From NCBI RefSeq assembly GCF_040802235.1, contig NC_133156.1, positions 137,561,173-137,625,172 on the forward strand: DNA of 64,000 nucleotides, read 5' to 3'. Made by a program: the position numbers and the translations under genes. The DNA comes from Manis javanica (taxonomy: Eukaryota > Chordata > Mammalia > Pholidota > Manidae). Of the stretch, positions 1 through 12,400 are shown one piece after another. Position 1 is the stretch's first letter; each line of letters starts with the position of its first letter. The notes under the pieces were generated by a model that made no database searches, was not told where the DNA came from, and worked only from the letters and a program-made list of their open reading frames with translations.

Positions 1-339
1 ATCTGTGGGCCCACCCCACATTCACTGCCCTCCCGTGCCACACAGAACTGCTTACAGGCTGGTCTTCACACTGGGATGGTTCAAGCTTCTTAACCCTCTT
101 GCCCCTCTGATGTACATTTAGCAGGGAATCTGCTTTTTGTTTTTGTTTTTGTAATTCCAGAGCCCACCCCAATGTCTGCCACAAGAATACATTTTCTACC
201 TCTCTTGCATGATGCCCTCCCAAACCAGCTGCCCCATAACTCCTCAGCACAGACAAGTCACTCCCATCAGCTACTCCCCTGCTGTGTTTCCCAGGCCTAG
301 ATCACCTGTTCTCTCTCTCTTGTTTTCTTCAAATCCTAC

Positions 340-450
340 TGATTTCTCCTAAACCCAGTTCAAGCCTCATCCATGAAACACTGACCAACTTTCAAGCCCA
401 CACTGGTCTTTCCATTCTCTGAAAGTCTCTAGCACTTAAAATAAAAATCA
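340..450 (+). mobile_element. LINE-2 fragment
   Basis: CCCAGTTCAAGCCTCATCCA, ACACTGACCAACTTTC and CTGAAAGTCTCTAGCACTTA resemble a diverged L2 3' segment. Confidence 0.45.
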
Positions 451-547
451 CAGAATTTGATGCTGGGTTATATACTGTATAATTAACTTTTCCCCCAAAT
501 GTGTCTTGCCTTCTCCAAAGACTATAAGATATAGTTCTTTTGTCAAT

Positions 548-735
548 GGTTTACAAATCCAACTACATGTCAAAATCGCCTTTGATGCCTCCTAAAAGGC
601 TTCTTTAAAAATGAGGATTTCTAGTCCCCATGTTGGACTTATTGACTAAGAATCTGTAGGGGGAAGGTGAAGTCCAGGAGAATATCAAGTTAACAAGCTC
701 GCCGGATGATTGTTATGCAACTAAGCCTGCAACAG
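548..735 (+). mobile_element. MER5-like hAT remnant
   Basis: The order of TCAAAATCGCCTTTGATGCC, TAGTCCCCATGTTGGACTTA, TAAGAATCTGTAGGGGGAAG and GGATGATTGTTATGCAAC resembles a diverged MER5/MER20 copy. Confidence 0.4.
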
Positions 736-885
736 TTAAGCCTGAGTAGCTCTGCACAGAAATCATGCTGGGAACTTCATTAAATGCTCAAGATGAATTT
801 TTTGATAAACTGAACTGATTCTTCCAATATCCCATTGGTCTTGCTGAGAAGTGATTGTAGATGCTACAGAAACAGGAACACACAT

Positions 886-951
886 GAAAGAAATGAAAGA
901 AAAAGAAAGAAAGGGAAAGTAAGGAAGGAAGAAGGGAGGGAGGGCAAGAAA
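886..951. repeat. GAAA/GGAA polypurine tract
   Basis: A degenerate GAAA then GGAAG then GGGA run, nearly all purine. Confidence 0.85.
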
Positions 952-1047
952 CATAAACACATAAAGCATAGATCCAACCAAATGGAATTTTGACTGTATA
1001 AAATTGTTATAGTCATTCCTTGCATACTTAGAATTAAATTATCTATA

Positions 1048-1627
1048 TGTGCAGAGTAGAGGGATGGGAAGACACATGATTAAAGCAAGCATAGTGTAGG
1101 GGCCAAGGGCAGGCCCCCCCACTGCGTGCCACTGTGATGTGCAGATTATTTGGAGCTGAAAAGCACCAAGGCCCAAAAGACTCAGAAAGAAACTTTGACC
1201 TCCCAAGCCCCCAAATGCATAAAAAGAATTTAGTGGAAAGACCTGCTCCCAGAGAGAGCTGTCGCCATAGATAGCCATATTATAATGTAGCCTAGGTGTG
1301 CTAGACAGGGAGGGATGTGGCTAAGTCTGTTAAAATTCCTCTCTGTGCCCCCTCATTGTTTCTGTTTGGCCCAGCAGTCATTTGTTTATCATTTATTCTG
1401 TCCATATTCTTGTGAATTGCTTCCCTTATCCTTTGAAGTCTCAACCCTCTAGGATGACATATATACCTCATTCTCCCTGTCTTTGGAGTCCATGTCTATG
1501 ACTTCCGCATAGGTACGTAATGAAGCTTTAGTGTCTTCTCCTGTTAATGGTTCTCAAGTCAGTTTGATTCTTAGACCAGCTAGAAGAATCTTGAGGAGTA
1601 GAGGAAATTTCTTCTTCCCCAACAACA
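1048..1627 (+). mobile_element. Probable old retroviral solo LTR
   Basis: The 3' part reads like an LTR U5 end: GTCTCAACCCTCTAGGATGA, TCTTCTCCTGTTAATGGTTC, TTAGACCAGCTAGAAGAATC and TTCTTCTTCCCCAACA. A TATA-like GCATAAAAAG lies near 1217. The 5' boundary and target duplication are not resolved; no adjacent internal region is recognised. Confidence 0.5.
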
Positions 1628-3109
1628 GTTAAATATTAATGGTACAATTTAGGTGTTGGATATATAGATATTTGCTTTAAAGTCATTCAAATTTATCTCA
1701 CTGCATGTTTCCTTTTTTAAAAAAATAATAAAATGTTGAAAAGTGAAAAACAAAATTCACTGAGGACCCAGCACCTCTGACCCACCCAATTTTGTTCTCA
1801 CTAGCTTATGTTCCTCCTCCTTTCCTTTATGATTCTCACTGATTGTGGTGACAAAAAGAAAAAATCTTAAAAAAGGAAGCATTTTTCATCAAGAATATGT
1901 CTTGGACCTGTGCTCAGTTGGATATATCATGAAGAAAATATTTTAATCTTGCAAAACATCAACTCTGACTATATATATATGCTACTTTTCTTAGATCCTT
2001 TATTATTTCAGCGAACCTCAATAAAACCGTTCCATACTCAAGGTGAAAATGCTTTTAAGAATTCTGAGGAGTTCAGTGAAAGATGCGACCAAGTAAAGAC
2101 TATCTGAATTATTCAAGTTGTTCAATATTATTTTAGCATCAGCATCCCCCAGAAATGATAAGCTGTGACAACAGTAGATACATTTTATAGATAATTAAAT
2201 TTAATAGGATATAAGCACTTAAGTATTGATCTAAGACTGAATATTTTCTATTGCCAGGTCAATAAGTATGTCTCATGGGCCTAAAATGAACAATGCCAAG
2301 AATGAGTAATCTATCTAAACCAGTGTATGATAGCAATAAATACTGTATGATATCTGATTAGCTTGGGGTGCTGTTTAAAAAACTAAGAGAATGTATGAAG
2401 AGGTTCTCTGGAAAGTTTAGCATATGTTTGTGGCTTTATAAAGTCTTGATTATATTTATAAGTAGATCATATTAATGACCATATTTTGACCATAGAGAAG
2501 GATCAAATATGTATTTCCAACTAAAATGTCAGTGGTCATGTTTTTTCAATCCCACTTATAAGATGGTTCTATCAGAAATGTACATATGCCAAGTTTCCAT
2601 GTTAAAGTGACTCTACTACACTTTTTTTCCTCACTAATTATTCACCAGTAGAGTTCTTTCCTGCCAACAAACTAAGCTGTTTTCTCCTCCTCAAACACAT
2701 CTTGTACTTCATGCTTCCAATTTCCCCTACCTAATACTTTAATCCTCCTCCATCTCCTCCCCACCGTCCCTTCCACCAGCACTCCCTGTGCCCTGTGGAG
2801 CCTTCTAGACCGCTTCGCTGCTCCGGAGTCACTGCTCCCGCTCCTCGACTCTTTGAGGCACATGCTCTGCTGCACTTACTTGGGAACTTACGAGAATCTT
2901 TCTTATACTTTCTAGTTATCACTTATTTAGGATTCATCTTGAAAAATTTTTTGAATCCTTTTAATGAAAACTTGGTCTTGTGTTCCTTTGTGAGCCCTGC
3001 AGTGTCTTACAACTGGGAGGACAACCACGTACACTTGGTGCCTGCTTATTTATGGAAGGAGGAGTAGGAAAGAGAGACATAATATAAACACTAGCAGAGA
3101 CATAATATA
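1628..3109. other. AT-rich non-coding stretch
   Basis: Nothing recognised apart from a pyrimidine-rich, GC-richer patch at about 2690-2860. Short open frames lack any protein-like conservation signal. Confidence 0.5.
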
Positions 3110-3241
3110 AAAGCTAACATTTACTAAGTGTTTACTATCTGCCAGGTACTTGCTCCTCCTTCTGCTATTTACAGATCACATCATTTAATCATTTCAATAC
3201 CCTATGAAACAGATTCTCTTATTGTCCTCATTTTACAAAGG
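3110..3241 (-). mobile_element. MIR SINE
   Basis: ACTAAGTGTTTACTATCTGC, CAGGTACTTGCT and TTGTCCTCATTTTACAAAGG are the reversed MIR 3' half. Confidence 0.65.
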
Positions 3242-5034
3242 TAAGCATGTCCTCTGAGGAAAATTTGCCTCTCAGCACCACTGAGCTCTCCTCATCCCCA
3301 CAGAACCCCCAGGGATGAGTTCGGTATTCCCCAAGGCTTCTGCTGAATTCTGCCAGTTCTGTCCTACCTGAAAATCTGGTTCAACTAAGAAAAGGTCTTA
3401 TCAGCCTTGTTTCTAAGCCATGGGGCATAGAACAGAGTGGTCCTACCTGTTCCCATTTAAAGATTTATGGTAAGGAACAATAAAAAGATCAATGTTAACA
3501 ACAGGTAGGCAAACAAATTTAACTTTTAAGGGAATAAAATATTGGAATGTATATGTATATTTTGCATAAGGCAAAATACTTAGACGTACTAAAACCAATT
3601 CCCCAGATCATCTCAACTTAAAAAAAAAAAGCAAACATTTATTTGATTGACAAATCCTGTCTATTTCCTGCAGCAACTGATTTAAATATCAGAAACTCCT
3701 AAGCAATCACAGCTTGTTCATGTTGCTTCAGCCTACAGCCTATAAATGTACCCAAGGAACTTAATGTTGTCTAAAAAGCACGGTAATGATAATTAACCAT
3801 TTTCATCTTAAAAGCAGAGCTATTCTAGGCTCTAGAAAGACACAAGAAAGTGAAACTCAATTGTAGCCATAAATGTATGATTCAAGAAAAGCCTCTAAAC
3901 ACTACACTGCATTGAATGAATTGCTGTCTCTAGCCCCCCTTTATGAGACATTTAAGACATTCATAACTTATAAGAAAATTAATTATGAAACAATGCATCT
4001 AGGAGTTTCCCTGTATTCACATAAAAAATTAACGTTAATAACAAGACTTGTTCCTTCGTACAGAGCCTGCCCTGACTGTCCCAAGTTAATTTAAGCTTAC
4101 ACAGCAGCTTTAGCCTTGGGCAATCCTTTGAATCAGGTACCCAGCCGTGTCCCTACCCGTGTCCTCGGGGGCCCAGAGAGGCTGTGCTGCCAGTTTTATT
4201 TCCCTGATGAACTGAAGGGATTGAACCAAAGAATTCAAAACAGGCAGTCCTCATCCTGTCCGTTTCTCTCACGGTCTGCCTTTGGTAGAGCTGTAACTAC
4301 TCTCTCTGACTTGTTTCAAAGAAATTAAGAGCGAGTAAGAGGAATATGAGCAGGAATATTTGTTGAAGTGACAACTCGAAGGGGCCTTGAGAAATAATTT
4401 CGGACCCAGAATTTCAGGTTATGCTTAAATTACGTATTATTTGTTGCAGTTTCATAAGTGGTTGAACTGATTGCAAAGCTGCATGGGTCGGGGGTGAGGG
4501 AGAAGGAGGGAAGGAAGAGAAGGAAGGAGGAAAGGAGGAGGGAAGGGGAAAGGGAGGGCCACAAAGTGAGGATCACTGATGACCTGAACCCTCAGATGGT
4601 CCTCGTGTGGCTGCAGTCAGCACATCGGGGCAGCGGGCCTCCGAAGCCAGGTCTGTCTCTGAAGTTTAAGGAGAAAGTCAGGCAAGATCATGTCTGCGAC
4701 AGAAGCTAAGAGAAGAAACGGGGTAGAGAAGAAGAGTTAGAGACATGGATCCCCCCTGAACCTAAGAGAAACCAAGTTAGATGCACTTTGTAAGTATGGT
4801 ACCAATAAGGTTAATATAATTTCCAATTGTACCTGAGGAGGCTAAACAGTGACCAAGGTAAACTGAGTCATGATGGCAGCAGCTCTATCCTGCCCAAGGA
4901 CCGTGAACTAACTTAAACCAGGTGACTGCTCAGCTGTTACCAGGTTCTTCCCATTAAAGCCGGGTAGAACTTAGTGTGATCTTACACATTCAGATACCCT
5001 CCTGGGGGACCCAAGGCAGAACTGCGCCTCCCAG
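3242..5034. other. Non-coding stretch with one purine tract
   Basis: Apart from the GGAAG tract no repeat or gene is recognised. Open frames of 70-83 codons are at chance level. Confidence 0.5.
4497..4558. repeat. GGAAG polypurine tract
   Basis: Sixty bases of imperfect GGAAGGAGG-type purine sequence; an overlapping open frame is Lys/Glu/Arg-only and not credible as a gene. Confidence 0.85.
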
Positions 5035-5250
5035 CACTCCCGTGCTGGGGTGGGTCACGTGACCTGCACTAGCCAATGGGTTGTGAGGAGTCTTCTAATT
5101 GCCAGTGTGCTATCTGCAGGAACCTTTCCGCTTTCCGGTACACCCCTGGGGCAGAAATGCTCCACCACCCGCCCCACCTGCGGACCTGTGGTGTAAGCAA
5201 GAAATAAACTTTTGTTGTTTTCAACCACAGCCAAACCTAGCCAGGATCTC
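5035..5250 (+). mobile_element. Probable MaLR/ERVL-type LTR fragment
   Basis: GTGACCTGCACTAGCCAATG and AGCAAGAAATAAACTTTTGT resemble the middle and polyadenylation region of an ERVL/MaLR LTR. Both edges are unclear. Confidence 0.45.
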
Positions 5251-5395
5251 AAAGAGACGTCCCCAACCAGCAGCAGTGGCCCCTGGGACCCTGTGAGCCA
5301 TGCAAATTCCCAACCCCCACCCAACACCCACTGACTCAGAAATTCAGGGGTTTGGGCCTAGCACCCGTGGGTTTTGTCTTTTTTAATACTGAGAA

Positions 5396-5640
5396 TTTTT
5401 TTATTTAAGAATAATTGATACACAATTTTATACTGGTTTCAGGTGTCCAGCATACTGATTCAACAATTATATATAGCACAAAATGTTCACTGAAAATTTA
5501 GGTGCCATTTGTCACCATATAAAGATATTGCAATATTGTTGACTATACTCCCTATGCTGTACTTTTCATCCCTGTGACTTATTTATTTTATAATTGGAAG
5601 TTTGTATCTCCAATGCCTTTCACCTACTTCACACCAGACA
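5396..5640 (-). mobile_element. L1 3' UTR fragment
   Basis: TTATTTAAGAATAATTGATA followed by GGTTTCAGGTGTCCAGCATA, ATTCAACAATTATATATAGC and the phrase CCCTATGCTGTACTTTTCAT match the reverse of the L1 3' end also seen at 14351. Confidence 0.8.
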
Positions 5641-6730
5641 CCTTTTTAACCAGTTATCCAGAAGGTACTGTAGCTTGCTGAAGTTGGAAAACCGTGGACC
5701 TGCTAAATCCTCCCTTCTGGACACAGGTCCCTTCTACCAAAGGCCAACACCAAGCTGCTAGATTACAAAGAAAGCAACTCATGTCCAATTTCTGACAAAT
5801 TATAGGAATATTTACTAGGAGGTAGGTGCCAAACAGTCATGAGACCTATTTTCGAAGCTCAGGAAAGTTCCCTTCTTGCCCTCAGGCATCCCGACAAGCA
5901 CCTTAGGAAAGTTTCACTCTCAGGCCAATAAAAGGATATTTTGCAGACAGTACCATCCAGATCCTGGTGAGTTGTCAGCATCCTCCACAAAGCTGAATAA
6001 TGCAGGACTCAGATGGTTCTAGACCTTGAGCTCTACCACGCAGCCCACTGGGCTTGCTGGGTCCTGTGACTTATTCATTAAAAGCACTGGGATCCAAGCA
6101 ATGTTTCACTTACCTGAAACCCACTACCTGAACCAGTGAAAAATTATTTCCTGCATACCAGTTGCTAATTATAAATCCCATAGCATAGATTTCCAGAGAT
6201 TTCAAGGAGTAAGTAAAGGAAGAGTTGGTTCCTTATTATGATAATTCAAATCCTAACTATCCCCCCACCTCCAGAATATGGATTCTAAGGTATTTCAACT
6301 GCCTCTAGAGTATAGATTAAAGTAAATTTTAACACATGTTATTGGTATAGTCAGAAACATTATTACAACAGCAAGTTATGATTCTATGAGATCTAGTGAG
6401 AGAAGAACCAAGAAATCTGAGCTTCACGGTATCAAACTAAAAGTACTATTTTAAAAAATTTCTAAAAGCTACTAGTGACTTGCTGGGTTGAAATATTTGC
6501 AAAGCACAAAGGACAGTTTGTCAGGCTACTGTAGTTTCTTGGCAATATCCATTATTGTAATTCTATGTTCACCAAGCAAGCTCCTGTTAATTTGGTCTCC
6601 TCACGTGACCAATGCCCTGGCAGAAGAGAGAGTCCTAAATAAAAAGGTAATTCCTATTATCCTACTAGCTACTTTACAATTATAAATTGCCATCCTGCTT
6701 TCTAAATTAGCACATTGTACATTTAGTTTG
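5641..6730. other. Non-coding stretch
   Basis: No gene or confident repeat seen between the L1 fragment and the MaLR-like LTR. Confidence 0.5.
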
Positions 6731-7250
6731 TGCAATAGGCTTAATGATACTCCCACTTCTCTCACCAATGATGCCCATGTCCTAATCCCAGAACCTGTGA
6801 ATATGTTCCCTTACACAGCAAGTGATTTTGCAATGTAGTTAAATTAAAACACTTGAGACAGGGATATTAGCCTGGATTATCTGGGTGGGTTCAAAGTAAT
6901 CATAATGGTCTTTGTAAGAGGAAGCCGAGCCAACATCAGAGAAAAAGATGTGAGAATGAAAGCGGAGGTCAGACAGCCAGAGTACTGAAGATGCTACAAG
7001 GCTGGCTTTGCAGATGGAAGAAGGGGCCATGAGCCAAAGAATGCAGGCAGCCTCTGGAACTGGAAAAGGCAAGGAAACAGGTTCTCCCCCAGGGTCTCTA
7101 GAAGGAGCCAGCCCTGAAGACACCTTGACTTTAGCCCAGGGAGATTGATTCTGGACTTCTGACCTCCAGACAGTAAGATAATAAAGTTATATATTTTTAA
7201 GCCACTAAGTTTGTGGTAATTTGTTACAGCAACAATAAGAAACTAAAACA
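6731..7250 (+). mobile_element. MaLR/MLT-like LTR
   Basis: Phrases CCCATGTCCTAATCCCAGAA, GTGAATATGTTCCCTTACAC, GGATTATCTGGGTGGGTTC, CTTCTGACCTCCAGACAGTA and GTGGTAATTTGTTACAGCAA match a MaLR-type consensus. It ends ACTAAAACA. Confidence 0.75.
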
Positions 7251-7360
7251 GTTAGTGTGATTTATTTTACAGCCTGATAACCTTTAGGTGAATTAAAAAA
7301 TTAGATTTCTGAAAGTGGAAAATTGAGTCCTCGGCCTGTGGTAAATCCCTGTGATGTTCA

Positions 7361-7432
7361 TTCTCTCTCTCTCTCTGTCTTTCTGTCTCTCTCTCTCTCT
7401 CTCTCTCCCCCTCCTTCTCTTTCTTTCTCTCA
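7361..7432. repeat. TC dinucleotide repeat
   Basis: A CT/TC run with a few G interruptions. Confidence 0.95.
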
Positions 7433-8221
7433 TCATGATCATCCTCACACCCCAAAAAAAAAAGAAAGCAGGGATTCAGTCTAGACTTGTATTCTTTACT
7501 TTGAGGATTTGGTTAATAATGAAATAACACATCAGTTCTATAGAGCTTACCTACCTAATATCTCCAATTACCTATAACAGAAAAGAAACCCAGAAAAATT
7601 TTTTTAAACTAGCCAAATCAGATATAGCACATTCCATTTACTAAAGTAACTACTAAAGTAAATGGACCCCCAGGAGAGTATCTGTTTGACCCCTAGGAGA
7701 GTATTTGTGCTAATCACTCTTTTGTAAGATTTAACAGGCTTAGTGATCTATCTGCCCCATCCTAAGACCTGAAGCCAAATTCAAAAGAGATGAGGGGAGT
7801 ACATTGCTAAAAGAGATCTAATGTTCCAAGAAAGAAGCTAGAGATCACAACCTGACAGCATGAATGAGACATAAAATCTCTTCCTAAAGAACAGATCCCA
7901 GAATTTAGGAAGGAAAAAAGACGGCAGCCTGGGGCCAGTTAGTATAAGATCAACTAGCCTTAGAGGATCTTGGCAGGAGAATGCATTAAATCACACTGTA
8001 CTATCTGGGGTTTCTTATGATAAGCCCAGGTTATCCCTGTGGCATTCCATTATGGTTTTTATAAGATGCTTAAAAAGGTAGAAGGGTATGTTCTGTAGTT
8101 GTAAAGATAATTAAATGCGTGTTTTCGTGCTGAACAGGGTAGATTCCCTTAATAATTCACTGTCTGGGGAGCCTCTCACTCCCCCAACACGCCAAATAAG
8201 TGCAGTGTTAAAATATTAAAT
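7433..8221. other. Non-coding stretch
   Basis: Includes a small imperfect duplication of CCCCTAGGAGAGTAT-like sequence near 7668-7704; nothing else recognised. Confidence 0.5.
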
Positions 8222-8223
8222 TA

Positions 8224-8539
8224 CAGTTGGCCCTTGAACAACATGGGTTTGAACTTCCCCTCTCCATGTATGTATGGATTTTTTTCAATAAATGCACTGG
8301 AAAATTTTTTGGAGATTTGCTACAATTTGAAAAACACATTTCCTTTTCTCTAGCTTGCTTTATTATAAGAATACAGTATATAATACATTAACATATAAAA
8401 TATGTGTTAATAGACTGTTATTGGTAAGGCTTTTGATCAAAGTAAGCTATTAGTAAAGTTTTGGGGGAATCAGTTATACATGGATTTTGGACTATGCTGG
8501 AGTGGGTGCCCAACCCCTGCATTGTTCAAGGATCAACTA
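8224..8539. mobile_element. Non-autonomous Tc1/mariner-type DNA transposon, full length
   Basis: It begins CAGTTGGCCCTTGAACAACA and ends with the imperfect inverted counterpart CATTGTTCAAGGATCAACTA. TA flanks it on both sides (8222-8223 and 8540-8541), the duplication expected of TcMar elements. The interior is AT-rich and non-coding. I remember this end sequence from a mammalian Tigger/Tc2-type family but cannot fix the name. Confidence 0.8.
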
Positions 8540-8541
8540 TA

Positions 8542-9329
8542 CTTCCATGCTAATTAGTAATAACTAAGAATTCAGATCTCCTTTTACTCTTCTGTTTCTT
8601 TTTACTCTCAAGGGTTACAAAGGTTGAGGAAATCCCAAATATCAAAGGCCAAAACCTCCTCAATTCACTGCGTCTTTGTGGTGTTGCCAACATCCCTGCA
8701 GGAGACAGTTTGAAAGAATGGATTCATAGGCAGGATTATACTTATCCTAGAATTTGGAGAATTTACCTGGCAGGTTCTACAACAAGATATGGTCCTGCCC
8801 AAGAAAAGAGAAGAAAAGTGTAACACAAGGCATTTTGCTCATCAGTTCTCATTCCCGGAGGTGCTCAAAGCTTGGAGCCCAAGAACAAACCATCAAGATG
8901 GGTTGCAGATGTCAGATGTAAGACATCATCTAAAGTCAAGTTTCAAAAAGTCACTTTAAAAACTTCAGCCCTAAGCATAACTTCCTTTACCAAATGAAAG
9001 TCAAGCCAATTCATATGACCCTACAGGTTTGCAGATAACCTAAACCATTTAAAATACAAAAAAAAAAAAAAAAAAAAAAAAAAACCGGGAAGATGAGGTC
9101 ATAGTTTGGGCTTGGCCTGATCTCCACCGCCCCCAGCGAGTTCCCTCAGGCGAGGATTAACCCCATGAACTGATTAAGTAACCTTCACTTTGTATCCTTT
9201 CTCCTCAGGTTTACCGAGTCATTCCCAACAGGACGCTTGCTGTAGAGTCCCCATACGTCAAGTCATCACCACGCAGATCACCATGCAGTCTTCTGGGGTT
9301 CCTCTGTACAACCCGAAGCTCTGGACACT
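8542..9329. other. Non-coding stretch with the A27 run
   Basis: No coding or RNA feature recognised. The A27 run is not clearly the tail of a retroposon. Confidence 0.5.
9058..9084. repeat. A27 homopolymer
   Basis: Twenty-seven consecutive A, without a recognisable retroposon body upstream or a duplicated target site beyond the following CCGGGAAGATG. Confidence 0.9.
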
Positions 9330-9840
9330 GAGATCACACCAGTGAACAAGGTCCACATAGCCTCCGCCCTCAAGGAGCAGAGAAATTGAATGAAGACAGA
9401 GGAAATTACAATAAAATGTGAAATGTGCTCTGACAAGGGTAATATGGGGTCCCATGGGAGTGTACAGGAGGGCTACCTCAAATGTGAGTTTAGACAGGTA
9501 AGTGGGAGTTACAGAAGGTGGACACCAGGGTTGGGACATCTTTGAGGAAGATAAAATCGCACGAGCAAAGAGCTGGGCATTGGCACAGTGAAGGAGGCTC
9601 AGGCCATTTCCCCTTGTTGGCTATCTGGGAGCATTTTTTAATTGATCCAAAAAGTAATGAGGAGTCTCTGAAGGTGTTTAAGTGTGCCGGCATCATCAGC
9701 AGAGTAGAATTCAGAAAGATACCTCTGGCTATAGAGTATTGGGCTGGGGGTAGCCTGAGAAAAGACTTATTAGAAGGCTATGGACTCCCTGGTAGAAGAT
9801 GCTGATGCTCACCACACTAGAGTGATAGGAAACCCATCCT
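9330..9840 (-). mobile_element. Ancient L2-antisense type repeat
   Basis: AGCCTCCGCCCTCAAGGAGC, AGAAATTGAATGAAGACAGA, GAGCAAAGAGCTGGGCATTG and TGAGGAGTCTCTGAAGGTGT follow an order seen again around 38 kb and 12.1 kb, whose first part equals reversed L2. The open frames in this stretch show no protein similarity I recognise and are probably accidental. Confidence 0.4.
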
Positions 9841-10284
9841 GGGTAGTATGCTGACTTCTGAAAGGGGCTCAGTGGTGAAGGGTCTGGTACATAGCTATCA
9901 AAAGTGTCCATCTCACATCCCTGCAGGACAAATCTAGTGATGAATGAATTTGCTTGGCCTGCACAGAAGTTACTTTTAATGAACTTAGATGTCTTTTTAG
10001 TAGGGCTTGCCCTCTTCACCACTCTCTGTTTGCCTAACGTCACCTCAAGTTCCTCATTTATATTACCAGCACAGTGACTATGGGCATATGAGTTTGTGAA
10101 CATACGAGATAGAACATGAAACTTTTTTTACATGTCATCTGTGAAATCACGATCATCCTTTTGGGCATTTCAGCCACCAATATGTGAACCACCTCACTAT
10201 GTTCCAGGGAGGCATTTGAAGTTGAATGAAGTATAAAATATTATTCCTATCCCCACGGAGGGTACACTTTCTTTGAAGAAGGTA
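9841..10284. other. Non-coding stretch
   Basis: A 124-codon open frame on the minus strand covers much of it, but it shows no recognisable domain and overlaps repeat-derived sequence; not called. Confidence 0.45.
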
Positions 10285-11085
10285 TAAAAAGATAATCAAA
10301 AGATGTAAACAGACATTTCACCAGTAAAGGTACACTGAAAAGAGGTTCAACATCATAGTCATTAAGGAAGAGCAAATGAAGACCATAATGAAATATATTT
10401 CACACCTACTAGAATGGCTGTCATTAAAAGGCAATAACAAGTGTTGATGAGGAGTATGTGGAAAGAGTAGAACCCTCGCACATTGCTGGTAGGATGTGAC
10501 ATGGTGCAGCCACTTTGGAAAAGTTTGGCTATTTCTTAAGTTAGGCATGAAGTTTCCATATGACCCAGTAGTACTCTCTTAGGAAATTACCCAAGAGAAA
10601 TAAAAGCATGTCCGCATGAATGTTCATTGCAGCATTATTCATAATAGCCAAAATAATGCAACCAATCCAAATGACCCCATGAACTAGTAAATGGATAACC
10701 AAAATGTGGGATATCCATACAATGGAATATTCTTATGCAACACAAATGAATGAAGTATTAATACATACTAGAGGATGAACCTCAAAAACATGCTAAATGA
10801 GCCAGTCACAAAAGACCACAGGTTGTGTGATTCCATTTTTATGCGAAGTCTAGAAAAGACATATCCATAGAGACAGAAAGATCAACAGTGGCCTGCTGGC
10901 AGTACGAAAGGGGGGTGACTGCACATGGGCACACACAGTCTTTTGGGGATAATTAAAATGCTCTGAAATTAGATTGTGGTAATGGTCACACAACTCTGCA
11001 GTTTACTAAAAATCTTTTAGTTATATACTTAAAACGAGTAGCTTTTATGACATATAAATTACATCTCAATACATTTGTTTTACAC
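10285..11085 (+). mobile_element. Old L1 fragment, ORF2 tail plus 3' UTR
   Basis: ORF2-like phrases appear in order: GACATTTCACCAGTAAAG, ACACCTACTAGAATGGCTG, CATTGCTGGTAGGATGTG, ATGTTCATTGCAGCATTATTC, CCATACAATGGAATATTC, and then the 3' UTR TGGTAATGGTCACACAACTC and TACATCTCAATACA. Many frameshifts and stops; not coding. Confidence 0.85.
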
Positions 11086-12069
11086 AGATAATCACATATT
11101 GTGAAACATGGTAAATGTCAAATAAATGGCTTAAAAAATAGTCTCCAAACTTTTAATATCATATTTTCTTTCACCTCTCTTATTACAGAGACAAGTGATC
11201 ATCCTCAACATACATGCATTTATTTCTCTACAAATAAAACTAATGTATTATATTAGTTTTTTATTATATGATTATATGGAACATAAAATGTACCCAAAAA
11301 GTGAAACTAAAAGAAGAGGAGGCTTAAAATACAAAAGTAGGTAATATTTTAACACAAAATTATTGATATGATCACAAAGTTTTTAAGAATAAAGGAATCT
11401 GAGGGTTATAATTAGTACACAAAATGAATAAACCTGTGCATATGGGAAGCTGCCAACATGGCCTGGAGATTCTGTTACAGACAAGACCACCCATGCATAA
11501 TAAACCTGCAGAATATTCATCAATTTGAAAATCATGTCCAAAGTAATGCTGTGTTTATATGATGAACAATGGAATGTCCATCAGAATAAATCCAGATGTT
11601 CTGAGGATGCCAAAATTTTGGAACTGAATTTTGGGTACTGCAGACATTGTTAATGGTAAGTGTCAAAGAGGAGAGTTCAAAAGAAAACGACAGAGAAAGA
11701 AAAGCTGGAGGCAAGATGATATAAAGAGGAAGCTTCCTATACTATGTGAACGTTCGCTTCCAGGTGGGATGAATTTAGTCACATCACTTTTTCCAACCAC
11801 CTATTGTGACCAAAGAGTTATACAGGAAGGATTGTGCCAGGTTTATGTGGAGTTATACCAGCTATTAAATCTTTAAAGAAGTTTGCTACAACCATTGGTG
11901 TATGTCCTTAAACTTTTTTCCTGAGGTTTCACATTACAAAAATAATTATTCCTGTTGGCATTCATGTTTACAATGTGATACTTGCAGAGAGTTACAAACA
12001 GTAAACGAATATAACCAAGACAGAGTGTTCTTATTAGTGAGCTGTAAGAGACAAATAAAATTGGATGAG
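11086..12069. other. AT-rich non-coding stretch
   Basis: No gene seen; chance open frames only. Confidence 0.5.
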
Positions 12070-12400
12070 AAATTTAGGGCCAGATCCTGAAGGCCCTTAA
12101 AACAAAATTATGGAGTTTGGACCTTTTCTATGTAGCCATCATGGGGCCGTTATATGATTTTGAGCATAAGGCAATCTGAGCTGTGTAGCTTTTGGAGAAA
12201 TTAACAGAGTGCTACACACAGAGTGGACAGGTGTGGGGAGAGGTGAGAGCTGGTATTCTGGTTAGAATTCTAGCACAAAGCCCAGTGCAGACTGGAATTG
12301 AGGGCCCAGATGGAGATGGCCGCCATGAGAAAGCAAGGAAGAGAACAGTATGAAAGGGAAGACTTTCTAGATGGTTGATACTGATGTAGGGGTTTATAAA
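12070..12400 (-). mobile_element. Ancient L2-antisense type repeat
   Basis: AGATCCTGAAGGCCCTTAAA, TTTGAGCATAAGGCAATCTG and AGTGCAGACTGGAATTGAGG correspond to the later part of the repeat also seen near 9.6 kb and 38.5 kb. Confidence 0.4.

Noticed and set aside
9058..9084. A27 as the tail of a processed pseudogene
   Set aside because: The sequence upstream resembles no mRNA I recognise, no polyadenylation signal is suitably placed, and no duplicated flank was found.
9729..10103. 124-codon open frame on the minus strand
   Set aside because: Partly overlaps an ancient repeat and shows no recognisable domain.
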